NCBI GenBank assembly: GCA_964623915.1
Contig: CAZUVQ010000001.1
Coordinates: 1 to 39,721, forward strand
Reading direction: 5' to 3'
DNA: 39,721 nt
Origin: CAZUVQ01 sp964623915
Lineage (GTDB): Bacteria > Bacillota > Clostridia > UMGS1883 > UMGS1540
Shown: positions 24,953-34,470 of the stretch, in pieces
How positions within the stretch are numbered: the stretch's first letter is position 1
How the letters are laid out: each line of letters starts with the position of its first letter
Notes under the pieces: generated by a model
The model's database searches: none
Told to the model about the DNA's origin: nothing
What the model saw: the letters and a program-made list of their open reading frames with translations, nothing else
Position numbers and translations under genes: made by a program

Positions 24953-24956
24953 TTTT

Positions 24957-26444
24957 ATGGAAAAAGCGATCAAATTATGCTCAGATGAAAAAGGATACAG
25001 GATTTACAGGCATAGCTTACTGCTTGTGTTTATTTCTGCCATAAACAAGGTTTTGCCTGACTGCAGGTTTACAGTTCATCAGTCTGTAAACAGGTCAACC
25101 TATGTGGAGTTTTCCGATCACATAATCACTAATGAAATCCTTGATGAAGTAAGAAATGAAATGGATAATATAGTTGCGGGTGATAAACCTCTTGATACTA
25201 TTATGGTATCAAAAAAAGAGGCAGTAAAGCTTTATGAAGATACCGGCCATAAAAATCATGCAAAAAAAATTGGTTTTTCGCCGAAGGATGAACTGGTACT
25301 ATATAAGGCCGGAAATAATTATTACAGCGTTTACGGAGATATTCTGCCTTCCGCCGGTCAGTTGAATGTTTTTGAACTTTCGCAGTTTGAATCAGGTATT
25401 CTCATAAGATATCCACATCCGAGTTATGGGGGTAAATTTCCTCCTTTTGTAACGGGGAAAAAGATAATCAGGACTATTGATGAGTATCGTGACTGGAATG
25501 AATATATCGGCATTTCAGATGTTTTTCAGCTTAATCGACATATTGCAGAAGGGAAAACAAGAGAAATAATAAATATAGCTGAAATAATGCATGAGAAGAC
25601 GATAGCACATATATCTGATAAAATTAAAAATGATATTTTAAATAAAAAGGTTATTCTTATTTCAGGTCCATCTTCATCGGGGAAAACAACATTTGCAAAC
25701 AGGCTAATGCTACACCTTAGAGTAAACGGGGTTAAACCCATCGTAATATCGCTTGACGATTATTTTCTGGATAATGAAAACGCACCTGTTGACGAGAATG
25801 GCAAAAAAAACTTTGAAGACCTTGAGGCACTTGATTATGAGCTTTTCAATCTGCATTTAGTAGAACTTATTGAAGGCAAAACAGTACAGGTTCCAAGATT
25901 TGATTTTCATACGGGCACAAGATGTGAAAAAACAAAACCCATAAATTTAGAACCGGGCAATGTTGTTATAGTTGAGGGTATTCATGCTTTAAATGAAAAG
26001 CTGACAAAGGGTATTCCGTTGAAAAATTTGTTTAAAGTATATTGCAGCGCATTAACGTCGATGAGCTTTGATATGTTAAACCCGATTTCGCCGACTGATA
26101 CAAGGCTTTTAAGGCGAATTATCAGAGACCATAATTTTAGAAATAGTACAGTAATGCAGACAATAGGAATGTGGGACAGTGTTGTAAACGGTGAGGTTAA
26201 AAATATATTTCCGTATGAAAATAATATCGATGTGATATTTAATTCATCAATGGTATACGAATTTGCTGTTTACAAGGATTATGCAATGCCGCTTTTGTTG
26301 GCTGCTGACTGCAAATCTGATGAAAACGGCAGAATAAAAAGGCTTATTGAGTTATTAAGTTATTTTGAACCTATGAGTGATAAATTTGTTCCGCCCATGT
26401 CAATTTTAAGGGAATTTATAGGAAACAGCTCCATAAGCTACTGA
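24957..26444 (+). CDS. Nucleoside (uridine) kinase-like protein with N-terminal TGS/ThrRS-like domain
   Basis: 495 residues. The N-terminal part (about 1-215) resembles the second additional domain of threonyl-tRNA synthetase, as in related 'nucleoside kinase' proteins. The C-terminal kinase domain (about 225-430) has the P-loop SGPSSSGKTTFANRL at about 235-249, SLDDYF and VIVEGIHALN. It starts 4 nt after hemZ, with ggggtga upstream. Known: the kinase domain belongs to the Udk/phosphoribulokinase superfamily. The phosphate acceptor is probably a nucleoside, but the ThrRS-like part hints at another role. Confidence 0.85.
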   Translation: MEKAIKLCSDEKGYRIYRHSLLLVFISAINKVLPDCRFTVHQSVNRSTYVEFSDHIITNEILDEVRNEMDNIVAGDKPLDTIMVSKKEAVKLYEDTGHKNHAKKIGFSPKDELVLYKAGNNYYSVYGDILPSAGQLNVFELSQFESGILIRYPHPSYGGKFPPFVTGKKIIRTIDEYRDWNEYIGISDVFQLNRHIAEGKTREIINIAEIMHEKTIAHISDKIKNDILNKKVILISGPSSSGKTTFANRLMLHLRVNGVKPIVISLDDYFLDNENAPVDENGKKNFEDLEALDYELFNLHLVELIEGKTVQVPRFDFHTGTRCEKTKPINLEPGNVVIVEGIHALNEKLTKGIPLKNLFKVYCSALTSMSFDMLNPISPTDTRLLRRIIRDHNFRNSTVMQTIGMWDSVVNGEVKNIFPYENNIDVIFNSSMVYEFAVYKDYAMPLLLAADCKSDENGRIKRLIELLSYFEPMSDKFVPPMSILREFIGNSSISY

Positions 26445-26481
26445 TGAAAATATGTCCGTATTGGACAGAAGGTTTGGTATA

Positions 26482-27840
26482 ATGAAAAGTAAAAGTATTT
26501 TTATATGCAACGAATGTGGTTATGAAACAGGAAAATGGCTTGGCAAGTGCCCGTCATGCAACAACTGGAATACATTTTCAGAAGAAATTGCGCCGCAAAA
26601 GTCAGACACAAAAAAATCCTTTCAAGCTCCTACTGCAGAACTTACTCGTCTATCTGAAATAGAAGTTACAGATGACATGAGAATAAAAACAGAGATAAAT
26701 GAGCTTGATACTGTTATGGGTGGCGGTGTTGTTCCGGCTTCTATGACATTGGTGGGTGGCGAACCGGGCATTGGAAAATCCACACTGCTTTTGCAGATAT
26801 GCACTTCGCTTTGCAAATTGGGGAATGTTTTATATGTTTCGGGCGAGGAGTCACTTCGGCAGCTTAAATTGCGTGCTGAAAGGCTTGGAGTAAATAATGA
26901 CAATCTTTATTTACTTAGCGAAACGAATATAGACAATGCAATTATGAAAGCTGAACACATCTCTCCTGTTGCAGTAATAATTGATTCAGTTCAGACTATG
27001 TATACAAATGAAATCCAGTCAGCCTCCGGAACTGTGTCACAGGTACGAGAAGTAACAATGAGACTTATGAGGTTTGCTAAAAGTGGCAGTACAGCTGTGT
27101 TTCTTGTTGGTCATGTAACAAAAGACGGTTCAATTGCAGGGCCGAGGGTGCTCGAGCACATGGTGGACTGTGTGCTTTATTTTGAAGGTGAGAGAAGACA
27201 AAGCTACAGAATCTTGCGGGCAGTAAAAAACAGATATGGCTCAACAAATGAAATCGGTGTTTTTGAGATGAAGGACAAAGGGCTTTGCGAGGTATTAAAT
27301 CCTTCTGAAATGCTTTTGTCGGAAAGACCGGAGGATGCACCAGGCTCCGCCGTTGTGTGTTCGATTGAAGGTTCAAGGCCAATTTTAGCAGAAATTCAGG
27401 CACTGGTTGCTCCCTCTGGGTTTGGAATTCCAAGGCGGATGACATCGGGTTATGATATTTCAAGGCTAAACCTTTTAATTGCAGTGCTTGAAAAAAGAGT
27501 TGCACTTAGGCTTTCCGATCAGGATGTTTATGTAAATGTAATAGGGGGCATTAAGGTTGATGAGCCTGCGGCTGATTTATCACTTATGGCTGCAATAGTA
27601 TCAAGCCATAAATCCATGGTTATCCCAAAGGATATGGTCTTTTTGGGAGAGGTAGGCCTTACGGGAGAGCTAAGGTCAATTTCAAATGCACAAAAAAGAG
27701 TAACAGAATCACAAAAAATGGGATTTAAAGAAATAATTCTTCCAAAAGAAAACGCCAAGGGAATAGATTCAAAATCCCTTGACGTTATAATTCATCCTGT
27801 TAAAAATATTCGTGAGGCGCTTACATATTTAATTAAGTAA
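26482..27840 (+). CDS. radA: DNA repair protein RadA
   Basis: 452 residues. The N-terminal zinc finger has C9, C12, C23 and C26 in CNECGYETGKWLGKCPSC. The RecA-like ATPase has Walker A GGEPGIGKST at about 92-101, and the RadA-specific KNRYGS lies at about 248-253. A C-terminal Lon-like domain follows from about 280. Known: RadA is a branch-migration helicase that acts with RecA. ATG 26482 is chosen for agaagg 9 nt upstream and for the conserved K-x-F-x-C start; ATG 26452 would add ten unconserved residues. Its stop is 4 nt from the stop of the convergent transporter gene. Confidence 0.96.
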   Translation: MKSKSIFICNECGYETGKWLGKCPSCNNWNTFSEEIAPQKSDTKKSFQAPTAELTRLSEIEVTDDMRIKTEINELDTVMGGGVVPASMTLVGGEPGIGKSTLLLQICTSLCKLGNVLYVSGEESLRQLKLRAERLGVNNDNLYLLSETNIDNAIMKAEHISPVAVIIDSVQTMYTNEIQSASGTVSQVREVTMRLMRFAKSGSTAVFLVGHVTKDGSIAGPRVLEHMVDCVLYFEGERRQSYRILRAVKNRYGSTNEIGVFEMKDKGLCEVLNPSEMLLSERPEDAPGSAVVCSIEGSRPILAEIQALVAPSGFGIPRRMTSGYDISRLNLLIAVLEKRVALRLSDQDVYVNVIGGIKVDEPAADLSLMAAIVSSHKSMVIPKDMVFLGEVGLTGELRSISNAQKRVTESQKMGFKEIILPKENAKGIDSKSLDVIIHPVKNIREALTYLIK

Positions 27841-27844
27841 ACCG

Positions 27845-29155
27845 TCACCTATTATTCCTTTTGTGCTTTTCCAAAACGAGATGGATATATAATGAGCATA
27901 ACAGCATAAGTATGCCCGAAAGCACAAGCAAGACCTGCTGTCCTTTCAGCGGTGCGTTCAAAAACGTAAGGTTAAGATGGCTCATGAGTTCAATAACGGC
28001 GGCGCCCACAAAGGAAGCACCGAAGCCCGCAAGCCCGCCTATTGCGGCATTTGCTCCGATATAAAGAGTACGGCCCTTTTCAGGCGCATAATCGAACTGT
28101 AGGTTTAACACGGAGATTCCCAGCACAGCCCATGAGGTGTTTGATACAAGCGACAGTATTATATACATCCAGACAGCGTTTTGAGGCACAATAAAAAAGA
28201 ATAATATATGTGAAACAGCTAATATGATAAGTGCGATTTTTGTTGCAAATGCCCATGAGGTTCTGTCCGCCAGCCGTCCCCACTTTTTTAGGATAAGCGC
28301 TCTGTAAATACTTAAAAGCATTGCTACCGCCATCAGATATGTATAGCTTAAATAAAGGTCTCCGACCCAGAATACGCCAAGAAAGGGAATTGCAATCTGA
28401 GCGGATATATTCCATAGCATACCGAAAATAACAACGGGTATAAATTGCTTTGATTTAAACGGCATAAGAAATATGTCACGGAATTTAACGCCCGATTCCA
28501 TAACGTAGGTTTCCGGTTCCATAATATGGCTCAGAGACAGAAAATTTATCACTGCAAGTGCGGCTATAATAATTGAAATGATGGTATATGCTCCCACTTG
28601 ATTACCTGCGGCCGTATACCAGTCTATAATACGCCCCGCCCCAAGAGAGACTAAAGAGCCTATTACAATCAGATACTTTTCACGAAGGCTGAAATATCTA
28701 CCGCGCACCCGCCTCGGGGTAAGGCTTATTATCCAGTTATTTGCGGCAGGGCTTATTAAACTGCTCAGTCCATGCGCAAGCGAAAATAATACAATCAGAG
28801 ACGCAAGGCGTAAAAACATATTTTCTAATAACAAAGGCACGAAAAACATCAAGGAAAAAAGCATTCGGTGAATGAACGCAAGCGAACATACAAACAGCTT
28901 GCGGTGCTTTAATCGCTCGGACAAAACAGCGCCGATGGGCTGCATAATTGTAAGCATAAACGGCAGTGCCGATATAATTCCGTTTAAAGAGTCAGATACG
29001 CCCAATATTTTTAAGTAACCGGACAATATGGTTCCTGTTACGAGCACAGCAATAGAGTTAGCGGTTATACCGTCTACTGTAAAGTATCTGCGGCTTTTTG
29101 AATACTCGCTTTTAGTTTCGGGAACCTGCATAAAGAATCTTTTTCTGAGTCTTCC
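27845..29155 (-). CDS. MFS transporter, 5' end at or in the scaffold gap
   Basis: Read from the gap edge (29155) down to TGA at 27845-27847, the protein shows a basic start, RYFTVDGITANSIAVL and then about 12 hydrophobic segments. LKHRKLF between TM2 and TM3 and PRRVRGRYFSLREK in the next cytoplasmic loop are MFS-type loops. An ATG at 29131 would give 428 residues, a full MFS length, but it has no clear ribosome binding site, so the true start may be in the unread gap. The substrate is unknown. It is not part of metH: the frame shared across the gap is an accident of 100 Ns. Confidence 0.8.
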   Translation of the reverse strand, partial: GRLRKRFFMQVPETKSEYSKSRRYFTVDGITANSIAVLVTGTILSGYLKILGVSDSLNGIISALPFMLTIMQPIGAVLSERLKHRKLFVCSLAFIHRMLFSLMFFVPLLLENMFLRLASLIVLFSLAHGLSSLISPAANNWIISLTPRRVRGRYFSLREKYLIVIGSLVSLGAGRIIDWYTAAGNQVGAYTIISIIIAALAVINFLSLSHIMEPETYVMESGVKFRDIFLMPFKSKQFIPVVIFGMLWNISAQIAIPFLGVFWVGDLYLSYTYLMAVAMLLSIYRALILKKWGRLADRTSWAFATKIALIILAVSHILFFFIVPQNAVWMYIILSLVSNTSWAVLGISVLNLQFDYAPEKGRTLYIGANAAIGGLAGFGASFVGAAVIELMSHLNLTFLNAPLKGQQVLLVLSGILMLLCSLYIHLVLEKHKRNNR

Positions 29156-29255
29156 NNNNNNNNNNNNNNNNNNNNNNNNNNNNNNNNNNNNNNNNNNNNN
29201 NNNNNNNNNNNNNNNNNNNNNNNNNNNNNNNNNNNNNNNNNNNNNNNNNNNNNNN
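29156..29255. other. Scaffold gap of 100 N
   Basis: Exactly 100 ambiguous bases, the usual placeholder for a gap of unknown real length. It hides the end of metH, the start of the MFS gene and possibly whole genes between them. Confidence 0.99.
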
Positions 29256-31558
29256 ACTGCCGACATAGCGTCAGCACCATAAAAATCGGCGCCTATCTCT
29301 TTGGCGTAATCATCCGTCAGAACTGCGCCGCCAACCATAACAAAACATTTATGCCCTGATTTTTTCAGGGCATTTATTGTTTCTTCCATTGAGGGTACTG
29401 TTGTTGTCATAAGTGCGCTAAGCCCTATAAGTTTTACGTTTTCTGAAATTGCTGTTTCTACAATAATTGAATGCTCAACATTTTTTCCAAGGTCGATAAC
29501 ATTGTAGCCGTAATTTTCAAGAAGCATTTTTACGATATTTTTGCCGATATCATGAATATCGCCATTTACAGTTGCAAGAATTATTTTGTTTCCGTTTTCA
29601 GCACCTTTGCCGGAGATTTCTTTTATTGCCGCAAAAGCATTTTGCGCTGTTTCTGCTGATGCCAGTAGACCCGGCAAAAATATTTTACCGCACTCAAAAT
29701 CCTTGCCCGTTTTATCAAGAGCGGGTATAATATATTTATTAATGATTTCAAGAGAGCTGTAAATTTTTAAAAGCTCATGTGTTTTCTCATAGGACAATGT
29801 GTGGATGCCGCCGTATATAATGTCAGATAAATCCCTATCTTTTTTAACTGCAACAGCTTCTGCATTATCAGAATATTTTTCTGTATATTCCCTGCACCCA
29901 ACATCAAATCCCATTAAAACATTATAGGCATCTACCGAATGCATAAGCTCTGAAGACAGAGGGTTTACGATTGCCGCTGATAAACCGTTCAAAAGTGCAA
30001 GTGATAAAAATGTGCTGTTAATCTTGCCCCTTGAAGGTAAGCCAAAGGAAATATTAGAAATACCGAGAGAGGTTTTAACACCAAGCTCATCATGCAGCCG
30101 TCTCACCGTTTCGAGTGTAATTTTTGCCGACTGTGCATCGGTGCTTATTGTCATTGCAAGAGGGTCAAAAATAAGAGATTGTTTTTCTATTTTGTAATTT
30201 TCAGCGGTTTTTATTATTTTTTTAGCAATATTAATTCTGCCGTCAGCCGTATTTGGTATTCCATCTTCATCAAGCGTCAAAGCTATTAATACAGCTCCGT
30301 ATTTTTTTGCGGCAGGGAATATGGCATCCATTATTTCCTGTTTTCCGTTTACGGAATTTACAAGTGGTGTACCGTTATAAATCCTCATAGCTTTTTCAAG
30401 AACATATGGAGAACTGCTGTCTATCTGCAAGGGCAAATCACAGACATTTTGAACTGATAAAATTGTTTTGCATATAACATCAGCTTCGTTTATGCCTGTC
30501 ATGCCGACATTTATGTCAAGAATATCTGCACCGGCATCTTTCTGGTTTATTGCCTCGTTTATAATGTAGTTGGTGTCACCGTTTTTGAGTGCCTCTTTAA
30601 GCTTCTGTTTTCCGGTGGGGTTTATCCGCTCACCAATAATAACAGGTTTTTCGTCAAAGACAACAGTTTTTGTATAGGAAGATACACGTGTTTTGTTAAT
30701 CGTTCCAAGCTTTTTATAGCCAATACCTTTAACAAGCTTAACGGTTTTTTCCGTGTGTAATGGTGTAGTACCGCAGCAGCCGCCCACAATTGCAGCACCG
30801 TTTTCTGCAAAGTATTTCATATAATCCGCAAACTCATCAGGAGTTGTATCATAATATACCTTGCCTTTTTCAACACGGGGGAGACCTGCATTTGGAAGGA
30901 TTACTATCGGCATAGAAGTCATCCCGATAAGTTGTTCAAAAGCTTTTTTGTATTGCAGTGGTCCAAACCCGCAATTCAAACCAAGCCCGTCAACACCAAG
31001 GCCTTCAAGCAACGAAACAACAGTTTCCAAGTCAGCACCGCAAAGGAGCCTGCCATTTTCATCTATGCTGACAGTTGCGGTAACAGGGAGGGTTGAGACT
31101 TCTTTTGCGGCAATTATTGCGGCTTTGAGCTCATATAAATCCGTAAAAGTTTCCATTGCTATATAATCTGCTTCTTTTCCGGCAATTATCTGCTCCGCAA
31201 AGCATTCTACTGCTTCGTCAAAAGAAATGCTTCCAGATGGTGTCATAATCTTACCGAGTGAACCAATATCAAGGGCGACCATAGCACCACTTTCGGCGGC
31301 ACATTTTTTTGCATTAGAAACGCCTGAACCGATAATTTCGTTTACGGTGTAACCTGTGCCTTCAAGCTTAAATCGGTTTGCACCAAAAGTATTTGCCGTT
31401 ATTATATCTGCGCCGCTTCTAACATATTGTATGTGTATATCCATTATTTTTTCAGGCTCTGTAATATTTAAAAGCTCTGGAATACCGTCGGTTTTCCCTA
31501 TCATTGTACCCATTGCTCCGTCAATAATCAACACCCGGTTCAAGTAATCTCTGATCAT
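29256..31558 (-). CDS. metH: Cobalamin-dependent methionine synthase, 3' end lost in gap
   Basis: About 767 residues are readable. The homocysteine-binding barrel (about 1-290) has zinc cysteines C196 in LNCGFGP and C261-C262 in GGCCGTTP. The folate (pterin-binding) barrel (about 300-560) has IIGERINPTGK. The cobalamin cap is at about 580-650, and the B12-binding domain has DIHDIGKN at about 665-672, supplying the histidine that ligates cobalt. The frame enters the N block close to the normal end of the B12 domain. Whether a C-terminal SAM-reactivation domain follows cannot be seen. aaggagg precedes the ATG, 10 nt after metF. Confidence 0.92.
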
Positions 31559-31568
31559 GATGCCCTCC

Positions 31569-32438
31569 TTAAATTATGCCTTTTAAATTATCAATTATTT
31601 TATTGGCAATTTCCGGTTTGTTCATGGTGTATAGATGAATGTTGTTTAAACCGTTAGAAATAAGGTCAATTATCTGCTCTGTTGCATAAGCGATGCCGGC
31701 TTGCTTTAAGGCTTCGGGATTATCTGAAAACCTGTCGAGCATATTTCTGAATTTAGGCGTTAGTGTGGCACCGGATAGGCTACACATTCTGCTTATGGAT
31801 TTTTTGTTAATTACAGGCATTATTCCTGCGCAAACGGGGACATCAATGTTTTTTCTGAGCATTCTGTAAATGAAGTTATACAGCATATTATTATCAAAAA
31901 ACAGCTGGGATATAAGAAAATCAACGCCTGCATCGATTTTGTGTTTTAAATTATCAATATCGTCAAATCTATTGTCTGTTTCAATATGACCTTCGGGATA
32001 GCATGCACCGCCTATACAAAAACCACCGTAATCCTTAATGATTTTCACAAGGTCTGAGGCATATTTAATCTCTGTTTTATTTTTGTCTTCATCCGAAAAG
32101 TGTGAAGGGAAATCACCCCTTAAAGCGAGAATATTTGTTATATTTTTGCTTTTAAGCTCATCAAGAACAGCAATAATTTCCTGTTTAGTAGAACCGATAC
32201 AGGTAAGATGGGCAATTGCTGTTTTATTTTTGGTGTTCTGAATATATGATGCAATTTCTATTGTATTGCCCTTTTGCGACCCGCCGGCACCGTATGTAAC
32301 ACTGATAAAGTGCGGATTGGTAGTGGCAAGTGAATCAACTGTATTTAGTACTTTTTCCATTGGCACATCGGGTTTTGGAGGGAATATTTCCAGGGAAATA
32401 TTAACTTTATTACTTTTAAAATCATCGGTTATATACAT
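31569..32438 (-). CDS. metF: Methylenetetrahydrofolate reductase
   Basis: 289 residues, an FAD-dependent TIM barrel that reduces methylene-THF to methyl-THF, the methyl donor used by the MetH encoded next. Visible family pieces are SLEIFPPK near the N-terminus (the glutamate is catalytic), FISVTYGAGGS, LALRGDFP and FLISQLFFDN. The length is that of the bacterial catalytic domain. It lies between ychF (118 nt upstream) and metH (10 nt downstream). The start codon has only a weak ribosome binding site, which is notable given the structured leader in front of it. Confidence 0.95.
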   Translation of the reverse strand: MYITDDFKSNKVNISLEIFPPKPDVPMEKVLNTVDSLATTNPHFISVTYGAGGSQKGNTIEIASYIQNTKNKTAIAHLTCIGSTKQEIIAVLDELKSKNITNILALRGDFPSHFSDEDKNKTEIKYASDLVKIIKDYGGFCIGGACYPEGHIETDNRFDDIDNLKHKIDAGVDFLISQLFFDNNMLYNFIYRMLRKNIDVPVCAGIMPVINKKSISRMCSLSGATLTPKFRNMLDRFSDNPEALKQAGIAYATEQIIDLISNGLNNIHLYTMNKPEIANKIIDNLKGII

Positions 32439-32451
32439 AATAATTTACTTA

Positions 32452-32516
32452 GCCTTTCTGCCCGCAAAGAGTAATCATAATACGCACATTCTTATTTGCA
32501 GGCAGATAAGGCGTAT
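32452..32516 (-). promoter_or_regulatory. metF leader with two mutually exclusive hairpins
   Basis: Described on the minus strand. Structure B: gcctt (32512-32508) plus ctgcctgcaaa (32505-32495) pairs with tttgcgggcag (32468-32458) plus aaggc (32456-32452), 16 pairs in all. Structure A: atacgccttat (32516-32506) pairs with ataag (32495-32491) and gcgtat (32485-32480), 11 pairs with a 5-nt bulge. Both need 32495 and 32506-32512, so they exclude each other. There is no T-run after B, so control would be by translation or processing. It does not show the SAM riboswitch or T-box core. A regulatory function is inference. Confidence 0.45.
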
Positions 32517-32556
32517 AGCGGATATTCGTGGTCAAACTCGGTTTATTGTCATGATA

Positions 32557-33654
32557 TCATACATTGAAGCGGAATACAACAACGTCACCGTCCTGCATGA
32601 TATACTCTTTCCCCTCACTGCGAATCAGTCCTTTTTCTTTTGCCACCACATTGCTTCCGCATGAAATCAAATCATCATAGCTGACTATTTCAGCCCTGAT
32701 AAAACCTTTCTCAAAATCAGAATGAATTTTTCCTGCAGCCTGCGGTGCTTTTGTGCCCTTTGTTATAGTCCATGCACGAACTTCCTTAGGGCCTGCCGTT
32801 AAAAAGCTTATCAACCCTAAAAGTGAGTAGCTTTTTTCAACCAATCTGTCAAGACCGGAAGAGCTAAGGTTTAGTTCCGACAAAAAGATAGCTTTTTCGT
32901 CATCATAAAGCGCTGATATTTCCTCTTCTATCCGAGCGGATATTGGAAGAACCTCACTGCCTTCGGCTTCTGCGATTTTTAGTAATTCATCAAGATATTT
33001 ATTGTTTTCTATGCCCAAAGAAAAATCGTCCTCACTCATATTTGCGGCATACACAACTTTTTTATCGGTCAAAAGGCTGACTTCTTTAGTAATATTCAGT
33101 TCGTCCTCAGAAAGGGCACAGCTTCTTGCAGGCAAACCTTTTTCAAGTGTTTCCTTTACCCTTTTTAATACATCCGCTTCCTCTGCGTACTTTTTGTCAC
33201 CTGTTTTAATTAGCTTTGATACTCTTTCAAAACGTTTTTCAACGGTATCAAGATCAGAAAAGATAAGCTCTAAATTTATAGTTTCTATATCACGGGAAGG
33301 TTTTACAGACCCTTCAACATGAATAATGTCTGAATCATCAAAGCATCTGACAACATGAATTATTGCATCAACCTCACGAATATGTGATAAAAATTTATTT
33401 CCAAGACCTTCGCCGCGGCTTGCGCCTTTGACAAGACCGGCAATATCAACAAACTCAATATAAGCCGGTGTGGTTTTTTCCGGGTTATACATTTTTGTTA
33501 AAACATCAAGCCGCATATCAGGTACTGTTACAATACCGATATTTGGTTCTATGGTACAAAACGGATAATTTGCGCTCTGTGCACCTGCTTTTGTGATTGC
33601 ATTGAATAAAGTGCTTTTGCCAACATTAGGCAGACCTACTATTCCTAATTTCAT
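32557..33654 (-). CDS. ychF: Redox-regulated ATPase / Obg-like GTPase YchF
   Basis: 365 residues, standard length. The P-loop is GLPNVGKST at 7-15, the switch region IEPNIGIV, the G3 segment is FVDIAGLVKGASRGEGLGN, a coiled-coil insert lies at about 130-200, and a C-terminal TGS domain is at about 280-365. Known: YchF binds and hydrolyses ATP in preference to GTP because its G4 motif is altered; it associates with ribosomes. It has its own promoter, whose -35 box overlaps that of the divergent response regulator gene. Confidence 0.96.
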   Translation of the reverse strand: MKLGIVGLPNVGKSTLFNAITKAGAQSANYPFCTIEPNIGIVTVPDMRLDVLTKMYNPEKTTPAYIEFVDIAGLVKGASRGEGLGNKFLSHIREVDAIIHVVRCFDDSDIIHVEGSVKPSRDIETINLELIFSDLDTVEKRFERVSKLIKTGDKKYAEEADVLKRVKETLEKGLPARSCALSEDELNITKEVSLLTDKKVVYAANMSEDDFSLGIENNKYLDELLKIAEAEGSEVLPISARIEEEISALYDDEKAIFLSELNLSSSGLDRLVEKSYSLLGLISFLTAGPKEVRAWTITKGTKAPQAAGKIHSDFEKGFIRAEIVSYDDLISCGSNVVAKEKGLIRSEGKEYIMQDGDVVVFRFNV

Positions 33655-33689
33655 TTATATTCCCTCGTTTACAAAAATTTTACTTTTAT

Positions 33690-33718
33690 ATTATACATTA
33701 TTTTCAAAAAAACTTCAA
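33690..33718 (-). promoter_or_regulatory. Sigma-A-type promoter of ychF
   Basis: On the minus strand, TTGAAG (33718-33713), a 17-bp spacer and TATAAT (33695-33690). The -35 shares five bases with the -35 of the opposite promoter. Confidence 0.65.
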
Positions 33719-33742
33719 TATCTATTTTATTTGTGATATAAT
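33714..33742 (+). promoter_or_regulatory. Sigma-A-type promoter of the two-component operon
   Basis: TTCAAT (33714-33719), a 17-bp spacer and TATAAT (33737-33742) with TGA extended -10. gaggtggg precedes the ATG at 33772. Confidence 0.65.
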
Positions 33743-33771
33743 AATAATTAATTTAAAAAAGAGGTGGGATT

Positions 33772-34458
33772 ATGTCGGATATTAAGGTATTAATTGTTGA
33801 TGATGACGAAAACATATGTGAGCTAATCAGTCTGTACTTAAAAAAAGAGGGGTACATTACGGTGTGCGCCAATGATGGGGAAGAGGCGTTATCAAAGTTT
33901 AAGACCTCTCAACCCGATTTGATTATACTCGATGTTATGCTTCCGAAGATTGATGGTATTAGAGTATGCCGTGAAATCAGGGCTTCAAGCAATGTGCCGA
34001 TTATTATGCTGACCGCAAAGGGAGAAACCTTTGACAAGGTTTTAGGCCTTGAAATGGGTGCGGATGATTATCTTGTCAAGCCATTTGAAGCAAAAGAGCT
34101 TGTTGCTAGGATTAAGGCGGTTTTAAGAAGGTTTGACACTAAAACAGTTATTGATAAGACAGAGGTATTATATCCCGGTTTATATATAAGTATAAGCAAT
34201 TATGTGTTGAAAATAAATGACAAGGAAATCGATGTTCCGCCAAAAGAGCTTGAACTTCTTTATTTTCTTTCATCTCATCCAAACAGGGTGTTTACACGGG
34301 AACAGCTGTTGGGCGAGGTATGGGATTTTGATTATTACGGGGATTCAAGAACTGTTGATGTCCATGTTAAAAGACTGCGAGAGAAGCTTGAAGGTGCTGA
34401 CTATAACTGGTCTTTGAAAACCGTATGGGGCGTCGGGTACAAATTTGAGGTCAAATAA
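33772..34458 (+). CDS. OmpR/PhoB-family response regulator
   Basis: 228 residues. The receiver domain (about 1-118) has acidic D10-D11, the phosphorylation site D54 in IILDVMLPK, MLTAK and K in DDYLVKPF. The C-terminal winged helix (about 130-228) has PPKELELLYFL and SRTVDVHVKRLREKL. Its stop is 12 nt before the histidine kinase. Known: proteins of this kind bind direct repeats near their target promoters. The target here is not known, but the HtrA gene just downstream is a natural candidate, by analogy with CssRS/HtrA. Confidence 0.95.
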   Translation: MSDIKVLIVDDDENICELISLYLKKEGYITVCANDGEEALSKFKTSQPDLIILDVMLPKIDGIRVCREIRASSNVPIIMLTAKGETFDKVLGLEMGADDYLVKPFEAKELVARIKAVLRRFDTKTVIDKTEVLYPGLYISISNYVLKINDKEIDVPPKELELLYFLSSHPNRVFTREQLLGEVWDFDYYGDSRTVDVHVKRLREKLEGADYNWSLKTVWGVGYKFEVK

Positions 34459-34470
34459 GAGGTGAAATAA

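Noticed and set aside
27845..31558. Single giant protein joining methionine synthase and a membrane transporter
   Set aside because: The link passes only through 100 N; the two halves belong to unrelated complete families.
32439..32556. SAM riboswitch (S-box) or T-box before metF
   Set aside because: No conserved core sequence of either class and no terminator T-run; only the competing stems are supported.
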